Positions 1-12,757 of a DNA stretch of 64,000 nucleotides are shown piece by piece. The notes under the pieces are model-generated. The model was not told where the DNA came from. It made no database searches and worked only from the letters and a program-made list of their open reading frames with translations. This stretch comes from Macrobrachium rosenbergii. Lineage: Eukaryota; Arthropoda; Malacostraca; Decapoda; Palaemonidae. Made by a program: the position numbers and the translations under genes. The stretch spans positions 78,847,663 to 78,911,662 of the forward strand of contig NC_089795.1 of NCBI RefSeq assembly GCF_040412425.1, read 5' to 3'. How positions within the stretch are numbered: the stretch's first letter is position 1; each line of letters starts with the position of its first letter.

Positions 1-184
1 AGTAGACGTATACGAGATAAATTGGGAACGCGGCGTCATTTAGACAAAACGATTAAAAAATATTCATTTGGAGTGCATCGTATCCAAAATAATCTGGCAT
101 TCTTTTGGTAGAAGCCAGAGGGAAGAACGTATTCGAAACACATTAAACAGAGATAAAAAGGCCCAAACACATTCGCTCCATTAG
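1..184. other. Unannotated AT-rich sequence
   Basis: No open frame, repeat or RNA gene recognised before the first interspersed repeat begins. Confidence 0.5.
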
Positions 185-430
185 CGCACGATCCCTCAAG
201 GCGATCACCTTAAGCCCTTTCCTTTTGTATCACGTATCTCGGTATCCATCATAAAAAGGGGGAAAAGTCCATCATTCCGTTGGGGAATTCTTTGTTCTTT
301 TGGTCATTCGAAAAACAAAATGGATGCGCTAGGCGTTATGGAGAGATTGGTGGCGGCTTTTTGCCAGATCTTCTTTGAAAGTGGGAGAAACTTTTCGTCG
401 GTCCTCCGAAAATTCTCGTAAATGAGGTCG
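185..430. repeat. Diverged interspersed or duplicated repeat, copy 1
   Basis: This stretch aligns by eye with 6680-6930 in the same orientation. Shared landmarks are the segment around CATTCGAAAAACAAAATGGA (302-321 here, 6784-6803 there, one mismatch) and GGGAGAAACTTTTCGTC (383-399 and 6889-6905). Between the landmarks there are many substitutions and small indels, so the copies are old. No terminal repeats or coding capacity are visible and the family is not recognised. Confidence 0.7.
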
Positions 431-886
431 GTCTCCCCAGGCGTCTTTGTGTTATTGGGATTTTTGATACGGAGAAGTAATGTTCAACCGGGGGATTGTT
501 ATCATTATTACAATTGTTGTTGTTGTTGTTGTTGTTGTTTCTTTCACTATATTATTCGTTCCAATTTGTTATAAGTCATTTGTTTTCTTTTAGTTTTTTC
601 TCAACCCATACCTACTTACTGTCCATACCAGTCGATGTTTCGTAGTTGAATCATGGTATTAAAACACAGTCATATGAATTGCCGTTCTCAGGTTGGTCCA
701 CTTTCAAAGTCAATTTGATAAATCTTCGGTACGAAATCTTACAAAAAAAAAAAAAAATTGCAATTAAAGACAGTGGGTCTCATTTTTTTAAGAAAATATT
801 TGCATGAAACGTGATTACAAACTCTTGTTTTTTCCTTTGTTTTTTGTTTTTTTAGGGGTAAGAAAGAATGGCTATCGATCGGTTCA
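431..886. other. Gene-free stretch with short simple repeats
   Basis: Holds a (TTG)n run of about eight units near 515-540 and a poly-A run at about 741-756. The open frames overlapping the following TA tract are microsatellite artefacts. Confidence 0.5.

Positions 887-1922
<1,036 letters not shown>

Positions 1923-1997
<75 letters not shown>
1923..1997 (+). repeat. (CT)n microsatellite, ~75 bp
   Basis: Pure CT run on the + strand that gives Ser-Leu artefact frames. Confidence 0.98.
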
Positions 1998-1999
<2 letters not shown>

Positions 2000-2119
2000 C
2001 ACAAGTACTACTGAAGGAGTTGTTTCTTATCTTGTTCTTTCTGATGGAAGACTCTGTCCTCCTTCAAACGTGTTTAGCTGTCATCTGTGTTACTGAAATG
2101 GTAAAATATCATTTCTTGT

Positions 2120-2179
2120 TTATATATATATGTATATATACATACTGTATATATATATATATATATATGTGTGTGTATA

Positions 2180-2275
<96 letters not shown>
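2120..2275 (+). repeat. Compound (TA)n(TG)n microsatellite
   Basis: Imperfect TA repeats pass at about 2229 into a pure (TG)n run ending at 2275. Alternating purine-pyrimidine tracts of this kind can adopt Z-DNA or cruciform structures; that is general knowledge, not shown here. Confidence 0.97.
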
Positions 2276-2277
<2 letters not shown>

Positions 2278-2355
2278 ATGCAGTAGTAGTAGTATCAATG
2301 AAGGACTTAAAAGTAGAAATAGTATATTTAAGAATCATGTTAATAATTTTATATC

Positions 2356-2357
<2 letters not shown>

Positions 2358-2440
<83 letters not shown>

Positions 2441-2455
2441 ACATATAGTATATAT
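2358..2455. repeat. (TA)n microsatellite
   Basis: Long TA run with GTATAC interruptions at the right edge. Confidence 0.97.
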
Positions 2456-2800
2456 ACTTATGTTAGTATTTGATATGTATGAATGTATGGATGTTTTCAT
2501 GAGACTTGTTCGACTTTTGATACTGTAACATTTTCTTTGGAAAGAGAAGTAGCCTAACTAATTAATCGCGAGTGTTTAGTTAACACTTGGCCACTTTCGT
2601 GTGGCTAAAGCTTTTATACCAGAGGGAACAGTCCCAATCACAGCCGGTTCCTTGACCTTATTACTAACAGGTAATGATGTCAAGCACTACTCAGACATAA
2701 TAGTTTTCACCTTTTGATTTACGTTGCTTGTCAGTGCGGCAATCAACGTTTTGGTATAAATAGTTTTCTTCAATAGAAGCGGACTTCTTTGTTCCATGAT
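2456..2800. other. Gene-free stretch
   Basis: Nothing recognised between the TA tract and the CT composite array. Confidence 0.45.
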
Positions 2801-2860
2801 CTCTCTCTCTCTCTCTCTCTCTCAAATCAAATAATAATAATAAATAACTGACCCATGCCC

Positions 2861-2896
<36 letters not shown>

Positions 2897-2956
2897 AAAA
2901 CTGAAATGGAAAAACGTTCTCTCTCTCTCTCTCTCTCCAATAAAAACTGAAATTGC

Positions 2957-3006
<50 letters not shown>

Positions 3007-3027
3007 GAACTGAAATACCAAACGCAT

Positions 3028-3069
<42 letters not shown>

Positions 3070-3150
3070 AGAACTGAAATACCAAACGCATATTCTCTCT
3101 CTCTCTCTCAAAAAAAAAAATGTGAAATCCCAAACGCATACGTCTCCTGA
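2801..3150 (+). repeat. Composite tandem array: CT tracts with an ACTGAAAT linker
   Basis: Five or six CT runs of differing length alternate with related linkers that contain CTGAAAT followed by an AAACG-like stretch (near 2899, 2945, 3008, 3071 and 3121). The two clearest linkers share GAACTGAAATACCAAACGCA (3006-3025 and 3069-3088). The array therefore looks like repeated duplication of a CT-plus-linker unit rather than independent microsatellites. Confidence 0.85.
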
Positions 3151-3982
3151 AAACAACAAATAGTTGAAGGCTGCTCATTTGGTTTCGTGTTTTTATCCTT
3201 CCTCTCCTTTGTCTCTGACAAAGACAAGATAAATCAGCCGTCATTGGCAAGCATCAAGATAATATGTTTGTTTGAAGATATTTCTGGAATCCGGCATTGT
3301 CCCTTTCGTTTCTTTTTAATTCTTTTTTTTTTCGCTGGCTGTGTCGTCAGACGACCTTTTGGTGCCACAGCCCATTGGAAAACTAGGGAATCCTTGTTTT
3401 AATTTAATATTTTCGTTTACATTGATGTGAGATATGTTTGTACCGAGCAAATAAATTATTTCTGACGTAGGCAATTAGTTTGGCGAGCAGAGCCGTGGCT
3501 GCCAGCGAGAGATGATGTGATTCCAGAGAGAGAATATTTTATTACTTCTGGAATACCATCTCATTATTCCGGAATCCCGTTTGGAAAGCGCATTTTCTCC
3601 CTGTTCCACCCATACTTCATTCCCATTCAAAATATTGGTGTAACCGCAAAGGAATACAAAAGGTAAGAAAACCGTATTCCGCAAAGATTGTGCCAACAAT
3701 GTGCGCTGCCTTCTGTGATTCTTTCTAGTCCCTTTTTATGAGTGAAAGTATCAGTTGTAAGACTTCATATGAAAAGACTCCTTTTTAATGTAACGTAGTT
3801 CTTTTTTTAATCTTATGTCTGATATATAACTTCCTGTAATCGACTTTGCTGCCATTAGCTTAATATTAAGCCAATTTGCTTTATGCAGTTTATTATTGAG
3901 CTGGTAACAGATTGGCGCATTTTGTACCAGGTTCTTCTTATTTCGAATTATTTACAAATATTCACATTATGTGTAAACATGT

Positions 3983-3985
<3 letters not shown>
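3151..3985. other. Gene-free stretch
   Basis: Unique-looking DNA with T-rich runs. The frame on the minus strand at 3475-3699 has no recognised domain. Confidence 0.45.

Positions 3986-4038
<53 letters not shown>
3986..4038 (+). repeat. (CT)n microsatellite
   Basis: Pure CT run. Confidence 0.98.
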
Positions 4039-4040
<2 letters not shown>

Positions 4041-4313
4041 AAATTATCACTCCTACATTGACGTATGATGGAAAGAGAGTACCTTCTGGCTTTCTCTCGA
4101 CCGACATCTTGAAATCAGTTGACGGGGGGGACTGTAACACGGGATTGACAGGCAGTGAAAGGACAGACAGCGTACAAAGAGTCTGTACGAGTCCTGTTGC
4201 TATTAAGGGACTCATTCCGCTCCATAATAGAGGAAAATTATGGCGGCTAGGTTAGTAAATCCCGTTGGAGACTTTAGTTACTAGCACTCAAAAAAATCCT
4301 GAAAATCACCAAA

Positions 4314-4577
4314 TCCGTTCGCTTTGTATCCTTTTACTTTACCGCTGTCCCAGCTTCCTCTCTTCAGTCTTGCTGTCCAACTTCTCTACATATTCCTAAT
4401 TAGTGCAACTGTGAGATTTTTTTCTCTGTTCCACATTTAGATACTTGTACTTCATTTCCTTTATGTAATGGATCTCTCTGTCTTGCTGTCCAACTGCTCT
4501 AACTCCTTCGTTTCACTGTCTAAGCGCTGAATGGCCGAAAGTGCTCCAGCGCTTGGCTTGACAGCCTATATTTCATA
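4314..4577 (+). mobile_element. Decapod interspersed repeat (AGCGCTTGG family), copy 1
   Basis: The right half carries the signature seen in the copies at 20.3 and 28.7 kb: a T/C-rich body, then AGTGCAACTG, a 'CGCTGAATG' segment and AGCGCTTGG followed by a GCCTATAT end. I recognise this family as common in shrimp genomic DNA; its superfamily is unknown to me. This copy has an internal duplication around CTTGCTGTCCAACT (near 4370 and 4482) and lacks the left third. Confidence 0.6.
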
Positions 4578-5967
4578 GACAAAGCACCTCTCTGAAGGAA
4601 ATATAGCAACACTTCAAGAAGGTAGGAGACCAACCTGAAAATACGTTACACAAAGTCGTGTCTAAAACCTTGGTTTTTATCGCACGTCAGCCTCAGTCAT
4701 TTTATAACGACTATTTAATCCGCTGGACAGTAAGATTTTTGTCAAAAACGCTAGACTTGGGTGCTCGGCATTGTATATAGGATACTTGGTAAGGAAAACA
4801 CCTATGAATTAAGTAAGGTTTTTAAAATCAGAAATGAACTTGGTCTTCTTCATAAAATATATTTTTTCCCTTTTAACACATGGTTGTTTTACATGTTATC
4901 TGATTTTATGATTTCAACGAGCTGGTGTATATATAGATTTATGTGTTATTTATGAACGTTTAAATAGTCTTTTATGAGCATTTGGTTTTCGCACATTAAT
5001 TATTTTTTGGCGCCAGTTACTCTTTTGTAATCCATGGCTAATTAAAAGCAGTCACTCAATTATCATTCATTAATGTCCCCTTTTCTGTTGTATTTTACCA
5101 ATTCCTTTCGTTCCTCCAAGCCAATAAACCTTTTAATTTCCGGTAATTCTTTGTCGTGATGCCAAATAAACCCCCTGCCAGTCAATCGATCTATGTAGAG
5201 GCTAGTGGCGACTGCAGCTGGAACCAGTTGTATTTACTTTTAATTTTATTACGTGATGCATTGTTTGTCGAGGTTTAATTTTCATTCAGAATAATTTCCT
5301 CTTTGGTGACAATTCGTGTAGGTAGATATTTTACTCTGCTAGCATTTCAGTCATTAGATTTTCTGTTTTCCATAAATTTGGAAACATAAATGCCTAATTG
5401 TGTTTTCCCTTTTATACGTAGACTCGGGTCATTCCGCCAGTGTCTCCGCGAGGTTCATGAACATTTTGATAAAGAATTCCTAAAGTGAAAAGGAACGCTT
5501 ATGGGATGTTTGTTGAGGTTCTAAATCACTTAAATTTCACCAGCTCTAAAAACAGATTCGAAGCTTGGATTGTTCGTAGGTACTTTGTATGGCATCATAT
5601 AAGTTTTGAAAGGGAAAGTGGGGATGGGATCGAGATGACAGAACCAGTTCCATCTAAAGCATTTGGCTCGCTCATTCGGAATACGGTTGAAATGTCATTG
5701 CGGGATACCCAAGAAGAGATTCTTGTATCCTAATCTCAGCTAACTGAACTGAGTAACCTGTGAAAGTGTTATTTTGAAAATTTAAGCTCTCAAACCTCCA
5801 TATTTGGAGATGGGAGTCTCTCATTAAGTTCTTCAAGAAAAAAAATATATTGGCTACTTGTCAGGAACGCAAGCTCTGGATGTATTTACTTGTTCCAGCA
5901 TTAATTTTGTAATATTTATGCTACAGAGACCAGAGTCTACTAATGTTACTTCTTTCTAATGCACACC
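4578..5967. other. Gene-free stretch
   Basis: AT-rich DNA without a recognised repeat. A frame at 5485-5733 (+) opens with GTG rather than ATG, has no recognisable domain and no clear splice signals, so I do not call it a gene. Confidence 0.45.
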
Positions 5968-6040
5968 ATATTCTTTGGAAGCTTGAATTTCAAGCCTTGG
6001 CCCCTTTAGGCTTGTTCCATATGGAAAGGGTTCATCTTCT

Positions 6041-6062
6041 GAATAATAATAATAATAATAAT

Positions 6063-6105
<43 letters not shown>

Positions 6106-6106
6106 T
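6041..6106 (+). repeat. (AAT)n microsatellite
   Basis: AAT units with one ATT interruption, between cassette copies 1 and 2. Confidence 0.95.
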
Positions 6107-6169
6107 TCTTTGGAGGCTGGAATTTCAAGTCAGGCCCTGTAGGCTTGCTCCATGTGAATAGGGTTCATT

Positions 6170-6225
<56 letters not shown>

Positions 6226-6259
6226 TAATAATGATAATAATAATAATAATAATAACAAC
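6170..6259 (+). repeat. (AAT)n microsatellite
   Basis: AAT units with a phase slip and a GAT interruption, between cassette copies 2 and 3. Confidence 0.95.
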
Positions 6260-6322
6260 ATTCTTTGGAATTTCAAGTCAATGGCCCCTGTAGGCTTGTT
6301 CCATATGAATAGGGTTCATTGT

Positions 6323-6323
6323 A

Positions 6324-6386
<63 letters not shown>
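6323..6386 (+). repeat. (AAT)n microsatellite
   Basis: AAT run following cassette copy 3. Its reverse strand yields poly-Leu and poly-Ile artefact frames. Confidence 0.95.
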
Positions 6387-6387
<1 letters not shown>

Positions 6388-6679
6388 GTAGCAGACTTTT
6401 GTAATTCCCTGCAAAGAAGTAATAAAGTTACAGACTGAATGTGATGTGAAAAGAGGGACATAGGTAAAATTTTTATTTACTCCAGGTTTCCCAGAGAATC
6501 TTTGCCAGCGAAAACTGTTGAGATATACAGCCCAGGTCATCCCAACTAAATCTGGAGAGCAAAGTGCGAGAAACTCGCCTTAAAAGGAACGGGATGAGTT
6601 TGTGCAAGTTGAGGAGGAGAAGAAAGGAAATGAAATACATTAGTCAGAAAACAATGGTCAGAGACACTTCTGCCCCATT

Positions 6680-6930
6680 AGTATGATCACACCAAAGTCT
6701 TTCATCCTTTTGTATTGTGTCTGGGTATCCGTCATGAAAAGAAGCCCCGGTTATTTCAGTGGAGAATTCTTTGTCCTTTTGGTCACTCGAAAAACAAAAT
6801 GGATACGTGAGGCGTTGTGGCGGGATTGGAGGCGGCTTTTTGCTAGATCCAGTCTTTGATCTCCTCTGAAAGAAAGGGAGAAACTGGGAGAAACTTTTCG
6901 TCAGTACTCCGAAAATGTTCATAACTGAGG
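6680..6930. repeat. Diverged interspersed or duplicated repeat, copy 2
   Basis: Partner of 185-430 in the same orientation; the shared blocks are described there. Relative to copy 1 it has a short insertion before the GGGAGAAAC block, including a partial duplication of GGGAGAAACT. A 116-codon minus-strand frame overlaps it but is not conserved in copy 1, so the repeat is treated as non-coding. Confidence 0.7.
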
Positions 6931-7513
6931 ATTCTTTTCCGTTGCTTCTTTGTTTCTCGTTTTGAGTAGGCGGTGTTCCCGCTAGCCTCACCAAGAGAAG
7001 GAAACTATATTAAAATTATTTACGTTTCATTCTAAATAACTGACATAGTAATATTGATAAGTTTTTCCCGATTCGTTGTAGATGGTGCCCTTCTGAATCT
7101 TAGTATAAATGAAGTATATCTTGTAGGAGTCAATATCGCCTCTTTTCTTAATACATAACCTCATGTCCTTTAACGAGATGTTCGAAGAAAAAAAAAAAAA
7201 AAAATGGAAATGTTGCAGAGGACATTACTGGAACCCGTTATTGCCATTGGGGTAACTTCTTTTTACTCTTGTATTGTATACTGACCTGGAATTAGAATTG
7301 TTTGGGAATATTCCTGTATTTCTTTTTATAGATTTATAGATTTACACAACTCATGCTCGTCATATTTCCTCTGCATATAAGGTAATTATGCTGTTTACTC
7401 CTTGATGCAACACATTTTTGAAGGGTGCGGAATCGGTATTGTTCGCGAAAAGCAGATTTCAGAGAGGAACATTGTTGAACATTACAATTCTGCGTTAGAT
7501 CTCATTGCTTCCT
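6931..7513. other. Gene-free stretch
   Basis: Contains a poly-A run near 7190-7204. Nothing else recognised. Confidence 0.45.
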
Positions 7514-7611
7514 CAGTTAGAAGGTATTGCTTTATCAGTTAGAAGGTATTGCTTTATCAGTTAGAAGGTATTGCTTCATTAGTTAGAAGGTATTGCTTTA
7601 TCAGTTAGAAT
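7514..7611 (+). repeat. 22-bp minisatellite, ~4.4 copies
   Basis: Unit CAGTTAGAAGGTATTGC plus TTTAT, starting at 7514, 7536, 7558, 7580 and 7602 (the last partial). The first three units are nearly identical. Confidence 0.95.
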
Positions 7612-8110
7612 GCAGTGCAAATTATCGAACGTTGATGAGACAGTGTTGTTCGCGAGCCTTGCAATCTTTACTGCTTATATGTGAGAAGTAAAGATACAGA
7701 ACATATATATAAACTGGCATGTGACACTTTACAAGTCTTACATCTGCTACATCGGTTTCTTCACAGACAGTACATCTATCTGATGTACGATGAATTTAAG
7801 ACGTCGATGAATATGTTGTTTGGACGTCCTTTTCCAGTTTGAAATCAATCAGGCAGTGCTCATTAACTTGACGTAAGCTAGCACATACTGTTGTTGTGGT
7901 GCGTCATTACTCAGTTTCTGTAAACAACCAATTGATAACGATCTCAGAGCGATTAATTTTGTTATTGTTCCGCATTACTTTTTTTTTTTAGGGCTACAGT
8001 TTGAATGGGAACAATAGGTATGATTTGTTTGTATAGATACATGTCTTCCATTGTGCAATTAACTGCATTGTTGGAACAGTTTCACCACAAATTCCTCTGT
8101 GCGATTATTT

Positions 8111-8113
<3 letters not shown>
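7612..8113. other. Gene-free stretch
   Basis: No recognised element. A T-rich run ending in TAG near 7981-7991 resembles a splice acceptor, but the frame after it closes within about 15 codons. Confidence 0.4.

Positions 8114-8175
<62 letters not shown>
8114..8175 (+). repeat. (CT)n microsatellite
   Basis: Pure CT run of about 60 bp. Confidence 0.98.
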
Positions 8176-8180
<5 letters not shown>

Positions 8181-9412
8181 ATTGGTTGCTGAGAAAAATT
8201 AATATTTTTTGTACAATTGCTTATGGATACCAATAGCTTTCTGAACCAGCAGAATCAGCCTTTTTACCAAGTTTTTGTGATATGTAAAGGTGTTAAGGTA
8301 ATTGATTGCAGTCATTTGTCCTCACTTGATACTCCATTTACTTATTATACGATCCAAAAATTAAATTTAAAAATTTTTTATTTCTGTCAGTAGAAGAGTT
8401 CATTAATTCTCAAATAACAGATACTCTTAACATAAAGAAACAGCTTTGGTCTCATGAGTCAGTTTATCCCTGGCCAAGATTGGATGGAGTTTCTCGTTTA
8501 TGCGCGCGTAAAAAAATTTCTCTTTATACGTTCATAACTCTACAGCCTCTTTTCATAAATACACGTTTATGTTTTTTCATAAAATGAATAATCTCTTCTA
8601 ACGAACTATTGGGTCAGTGTTTTAGTATTTTGAATGTTATACGTTTAATTTACAAATTTGATATGTTGATTGTCATTAAACCATCCAAGTACATAATAAT
8701 GATAGTCCCCCGGGCCTTATTTACAAAAAGAAAAAATTCAACCGGCTCAGAGTGTAAAATGTTCCTTAATATGGGGGGAGGGGTTTGGTAACGTTGTAGT
8801 GACAGGTGGCACATTGTCGCATAAACAACCCCCGGAAAACTATAATCCCACTGTGTATTCCATGTTGAACCTCTGTCCTCTCAGTGGTCGGTGTTATTCA
8901 GCGTCACAGTCCGGAGATGAATATGAGTAACATGATCAAAAAAAAAGTTATTCATTTGATGGCCATGACAGGCAGACATCACTACGCTCACTAATTGCAC
9001 ACATGAGCTTGTCGGCGAATGTCAGACTGTTAGTCTTTTTATGACGCAAGTTATTCATGATAATCAAATACTGTTGAACTGGTTTACCGAGGCACTTTCA
9101 TCCAAGTATCCTTTAGTGCAAATACCGCCATCGAGGACTTCCCTCGACGCGTCGGGGCAATCAATTTGAAAGTGCTTGCTGCTCTTTTAGCCACGGCTCT
9201 CGTATGCGTGTTTTGCCATTTTTCACCTCTTTTGTTTGATAAAGGATAACGTTCTGTTTGGACAACCTGCACAATTGCCAGAGCCAGGGCTTTGCAACAG
9301 GAGACAGAAATGGATCCGTTAACACTGCAATGATCAGCATAAACCATTGTTTTTCGATGTTTCTCTTTATTTAAGAATTTCTCTTTCGGTGACTGGCAAA
9401 CGTGTCTTTAGT
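8176..9412. other. Gene-free stretch
   Basis: Unique-looking sequence. The 87-codon minus-strand frame at 9084-9347 starts with ATG but shows no domain, signal peptide or family resemblance. Confidence 0.45.
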
Positions 9413-9576
9413 CCAGTTCGTGAACATAGGTTCGATTTTAGTAAATAGATTGAAGGTCAATTCCCTCCAGTTCGTGAACATAGGTTCGATTTCAGTTAAA
9501 CAAAATGAAGGTCGATTCACTTCATTTCGTGAACATAGGTTCGATTTCAGTTAAATAGAATAAAGGTCGATTCACA
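9413..9576 (+). repeat. ~54-bp tandem repeat, three copies
   Basis: Units start at 9413, 9467 and about 9522. Each contains TTCGTGAACATAGGTTCGAT followed by an AGTAAAT/AGTTAAA stretch and a GAAGGTC/AAAGGTC end. Divergence is low between units. Confidence 0.92.
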
Positions 9577-9705
9577 TACGGTTTGTCTTCGAATGGTTAT
9601 TTATTCGTTTGCCTTCCAGCAGAATGGTCATCTATCTGAATGGTCTTTAGCTTTTTTTTTTTGTCTAATGTCGTGCCATTCCCTCCTTCTCTCTCCAGCA
9701 GTCAA

Positions 9706-9709
<4 letters not shown>

Positions 9710-9760
<51 letters not shown>
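9710..9760 (+). repeat. (CT)n microsatellite
   Basis: Pure CT run. Confidence 0.98.
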
Positions 9761-9763
<3 letters not shown>

Positions 9764-12473
9764 TCATTAGCTCTAACTTTTTATACACACCTTGATAAAG
9801 TCTTTTCTCAGCTTTACACAAAATTTTTTTTGTACAATAATGTCAGGGTTAAATGCCATCCTCCTTCTGGAGACACTTTCAGTCATTTATGACTATTAGT
9901 AGTAACTATCTGTTCACGGTCAGAACCACTGATCCTACTGTCCAGAAGTGTTTGGCATGTTCCTAAATATAACTTAACCCCTTCGTTAGTACCCTAACTT
10001 TAACCTCCTGGGGTATTTGACACACCATGTCTGTTCATATCATTACATGATGTTCATTATGTTTTTTCTTTGTGAGTTTTTATAGTTCACAACGGCTGAA
10101 GAATACTTTTTGTATCAGATACCATAAAATGAATTAAATTTCGACGCGTCAACCTTTGAAAATTAAGGAAATGAAAATATATATTAAACATATTTTTTTT
10201 CATATCAACAAGGCAATATCAATTAACAGTTATTAATACATATGAACTTGTATAAAAAAGCAGTGAAAAATAACAGAATTGTTCTTATAACGGGGGTATA
10301 GTCAATGTATACATAGATTATTTTAGTCTGATTCATCTCTGATTGGTCCCCTTCATGCTGTGCAACTAACAAGACAACGCTTGTGATATTTGCAGACATG
10401 TTTACCACAACTTATTAACTTCTGGCTTTCAGTCACGTGACCTGTCACAAAATGCGCATCTTTAGCTTCGTAACTAGCGTCTCCTGCAGCAGTTCTGCAC
10501 CTTTTGGCAACAATCTTCCAATTCCTGAACCACTGACTCCTCCAAATTATCCTCTGTTTATACTTCCATGAAAAATCTTCGAAGTTTGTTCTCAGGCTTG
10601 TGACTGTATAAAACATATGCATTATTGTTGAAACATTCAGCAGACAGTAAAAAGTGATCCAAAGGTAACGTCTGCTGTTTCTTGAGGTGTCCTCTCCAGC
10701 CATTTGTATCTATCACTTTTAGCATTGTAAATTGATAATATCTGGCTTCTTATCATCACAGAAAGTTGGATCGATTTTATCATCGATGCATGCTACTGAG
10801 AACAACATTTCTTTTTTTAGTATCCGGGACATATGAAACAAGTAATCTCATGCCATCTTTCGCCTACCCTCTTTTTTCTAACGTTTATTCTTTCTATCCA
10901 ACTTATCTTCATCGTAATTTTCTTATAGAGTGGGTAAGTGGTATACCACGAACGTGATCCAGAGAAAGAAAGTCTTGTACTAATTGATGAGTTATTTTGA
11001 ACAGGTTGTTTGTCATATATTTATTTACAAACATAGAAGTTTAGCATTTGCTGTATTTTTAAGAAGCTGGTTTATTTGGGATGTATTGTCTAAATGGACA
11101 TTTTCCTCAGACAAGCTATAAGCATCAGTGTCAATCGTTACAAACTGATGGAGTAGTTCTTCGAACAGTTTGCCTAACAAATATACTGAGTTCTCTTATT
11201 AGCAGTTTATCAAATTCCTTCTAGCAAGTCGTGGCTTTATCATCGAATCATAAACAACATAAAAGAAAACAGAAACGATGCAGTGACATTGTCAATCTAA
11301 ATATCTCAACACCAGTGCCATCATTCCGTACATTCTGTTGCTATGATAATTCTGCTAAGAAGAACTAAACAAGAAATGCTTTCATTTCGTTACATCACTG
11401 TCTCTTGCTTTAGTTGATTGCTTATAAAGCCTTTTTCTTAGATAACAATATTAGTCTTCTGAACACCGTCAATTATTTCTGGAGATATGAAGAGTCCCCA
11501 AAAATCAATGGATGTCTTGATTCAGGTCCTTTTGGTCCCATGTCTCTCTCGATAAATAAGGTATGGGCTTTCCATCTTTCCAAACCATCCACCACATATT
11601 GAGGGGAGTTTCTTGTAGATCATCAGAATCAGAAGGCTATAATCTCTTCCACTGAATCCAGGTTCACTTAGTTATCACATTCTTAACGTCAGCACACCTT
11701 ATCCTTTCAATATCTTTATTAGTCATCCATGCTGTATTCACAAAATAAGTTAAAAGTTCTTATTGAAGTAATATTCTACAATACACAAATACAATGGAAA
11801 GAAAAACTAATGACTAGATATATTGTTTTGAAGTATATTCATCAAGGATCATGAAGGGGTCAAGTTTCTATAAAACATAACGCCGAAATCCAGAAAGCTT
11901 AGATGGCATGCTTATATATATGCACCCCAAACCACAATAAATGTTTATATATATGGGATTATATTCTCAGTAATTTATACTCACTTATATATAGGAGATA
12001 GACCATCAGTATATCAACTCAAGGGTATAATAAAAAAAAAATTAGTGTCCAACAACCCCAGGTATAGGTTAAGATTGTTCACACTTTTCAGGAGGAATGT
12101 CGTTCTTATACGTTTCGTTCGCTGTCCAAATCGTATGAAAGACGAACGTTAAAAGAAACGTATAGATTTACACGAACAGCCTATGCCAGAAGTAGTTTGC
12201 GTAAGAAAGGTGCACAGACATAAAACATTGGTTCTTATTGATAGCAGTTGAACAGTCACAGCTGCAAATTCCATTACACGGTGAAAGTAACTGTAGCATG
12301 CGTCAGCGAACTTTTTCGTTTAATTTCACCTGGTGTATGATCGACTTTGACAGGTTGACCCCTGGGCTTTCCACTTCCTTTCATTTTCTGGTAAACCTGA
12401 ATCAGTCTGATAAGGATATATATATTATATATATTTTAATCAGAAAAATCCATAGCATGGAAAATATATAAAA

Positions 12474-12477
<4 letters not shown>
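9761..12477. other. Gene-poor AT-rich stretch
   Basis: About 2.7 kb with no recognised transposon. The only frame of note is the weak candidate at 10353-10703 on the minus strand. A 10-bp inverted match, TATACGTTTC (12106-12115) with GAAACGTATA in the following 60 bases, is too short to interpret. Confidence 0.4.
10353..10703 (-). CDS. Weak candidate: open frame with a possible N-terminal membrane anchor
   Basis: 116 codons on the minus strand from ATG at 10703 to a stop near 10353. Residues ~1-12 are polar and basic (SRNSRR), ~13-31 form a hydrophobic stretch (YLWITFYCLLNVSTIMHMF), and the rest is basic and Cys-containing. This arrangement would suit a type II membrane protein such as a Golgi enzyme, but no catalytic motif is visible and I do not recognise the family. 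The start context has G at +4 but C at -3. A possible donor (AAAAG/GTGCAG) lies near codon 67. A frame of this length is expected by chance at least once in a window of this size, so non-coding is the more likely reading. Confidence 0.13.
   Translation of the reverse strand: MAGEDTSRNSRRYLWITFYCLLNVSTIMHMFYTVTSLRTNFEDFSWKYKQRIIWRSQWFRNWKIVAKRCRTAAGDASYEAKDAHFVTGHVTESQKLISCGKHVCKYHKRCLVSCTA

Positions 12478-12532
<55 letters not shown>
12478..12532. repeat. (TA)n microsatellite
   Basis: Pure TA run. Confidence 0.97.
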
Positions 12533-12534
<2 letters not shown>

Positions 12535-12636
12535 TGTCTTTACTGTAATACAGTGTAATATATGAATATAAGAAGGCCCATAAAACACTATTTGAACATT
12601 GCAACCATATAAAACTCCTTCTACTGTTCACTGTTA

Positions 12637-12638
<2 letters not shown>

Positions 12639-12702
<64 letters not shown>
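12639..12702. repeat. (TA)n microsatellite
   Basis: Pure TA run, about 110 bp right of the previous one. Confidence 0.97.
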
Positions 12703-12707
<5 letters not shown>

Positions 12708-12757
12708 CATACATATTGGAAAATTCAGAAAATTGCAGAAAAGCAGAGAGGTGTTAA

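Larger units (their letters stand above)
5968..6325 (+). mobile_element. Triplicated AAT-linked cassette (TTCTTTGGA...GGGTTCAT)
   Basis: Three copies (5968-6042, 6105-6173, 6261-6325) of a ~65-75-bp unit run from TTCTTTGGA through AGGCTTG(T/C)TCCAT to AGGGTTCAT, each followed by an (AAT)n tract. The third copy has lost a few bases after TTCTTTGGA. I recognise this cassette as a frequent repeat in decapod DNA. The regular alternation with AAT tracts suggests local duplication by unequal exchange through the microsatellites. Confidence 0.8.

Noticed and set aside
6644..6994. 116-codon minus-strand frame
   Set aside because: Lies over a duplicated repeat whose other copy (185-430) does not keep the frame open.
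12091..12175. Inverted match TATACGTTTC/GAAACGTATA
   Set aside because: Ten bases only, within the range of chance for this window.
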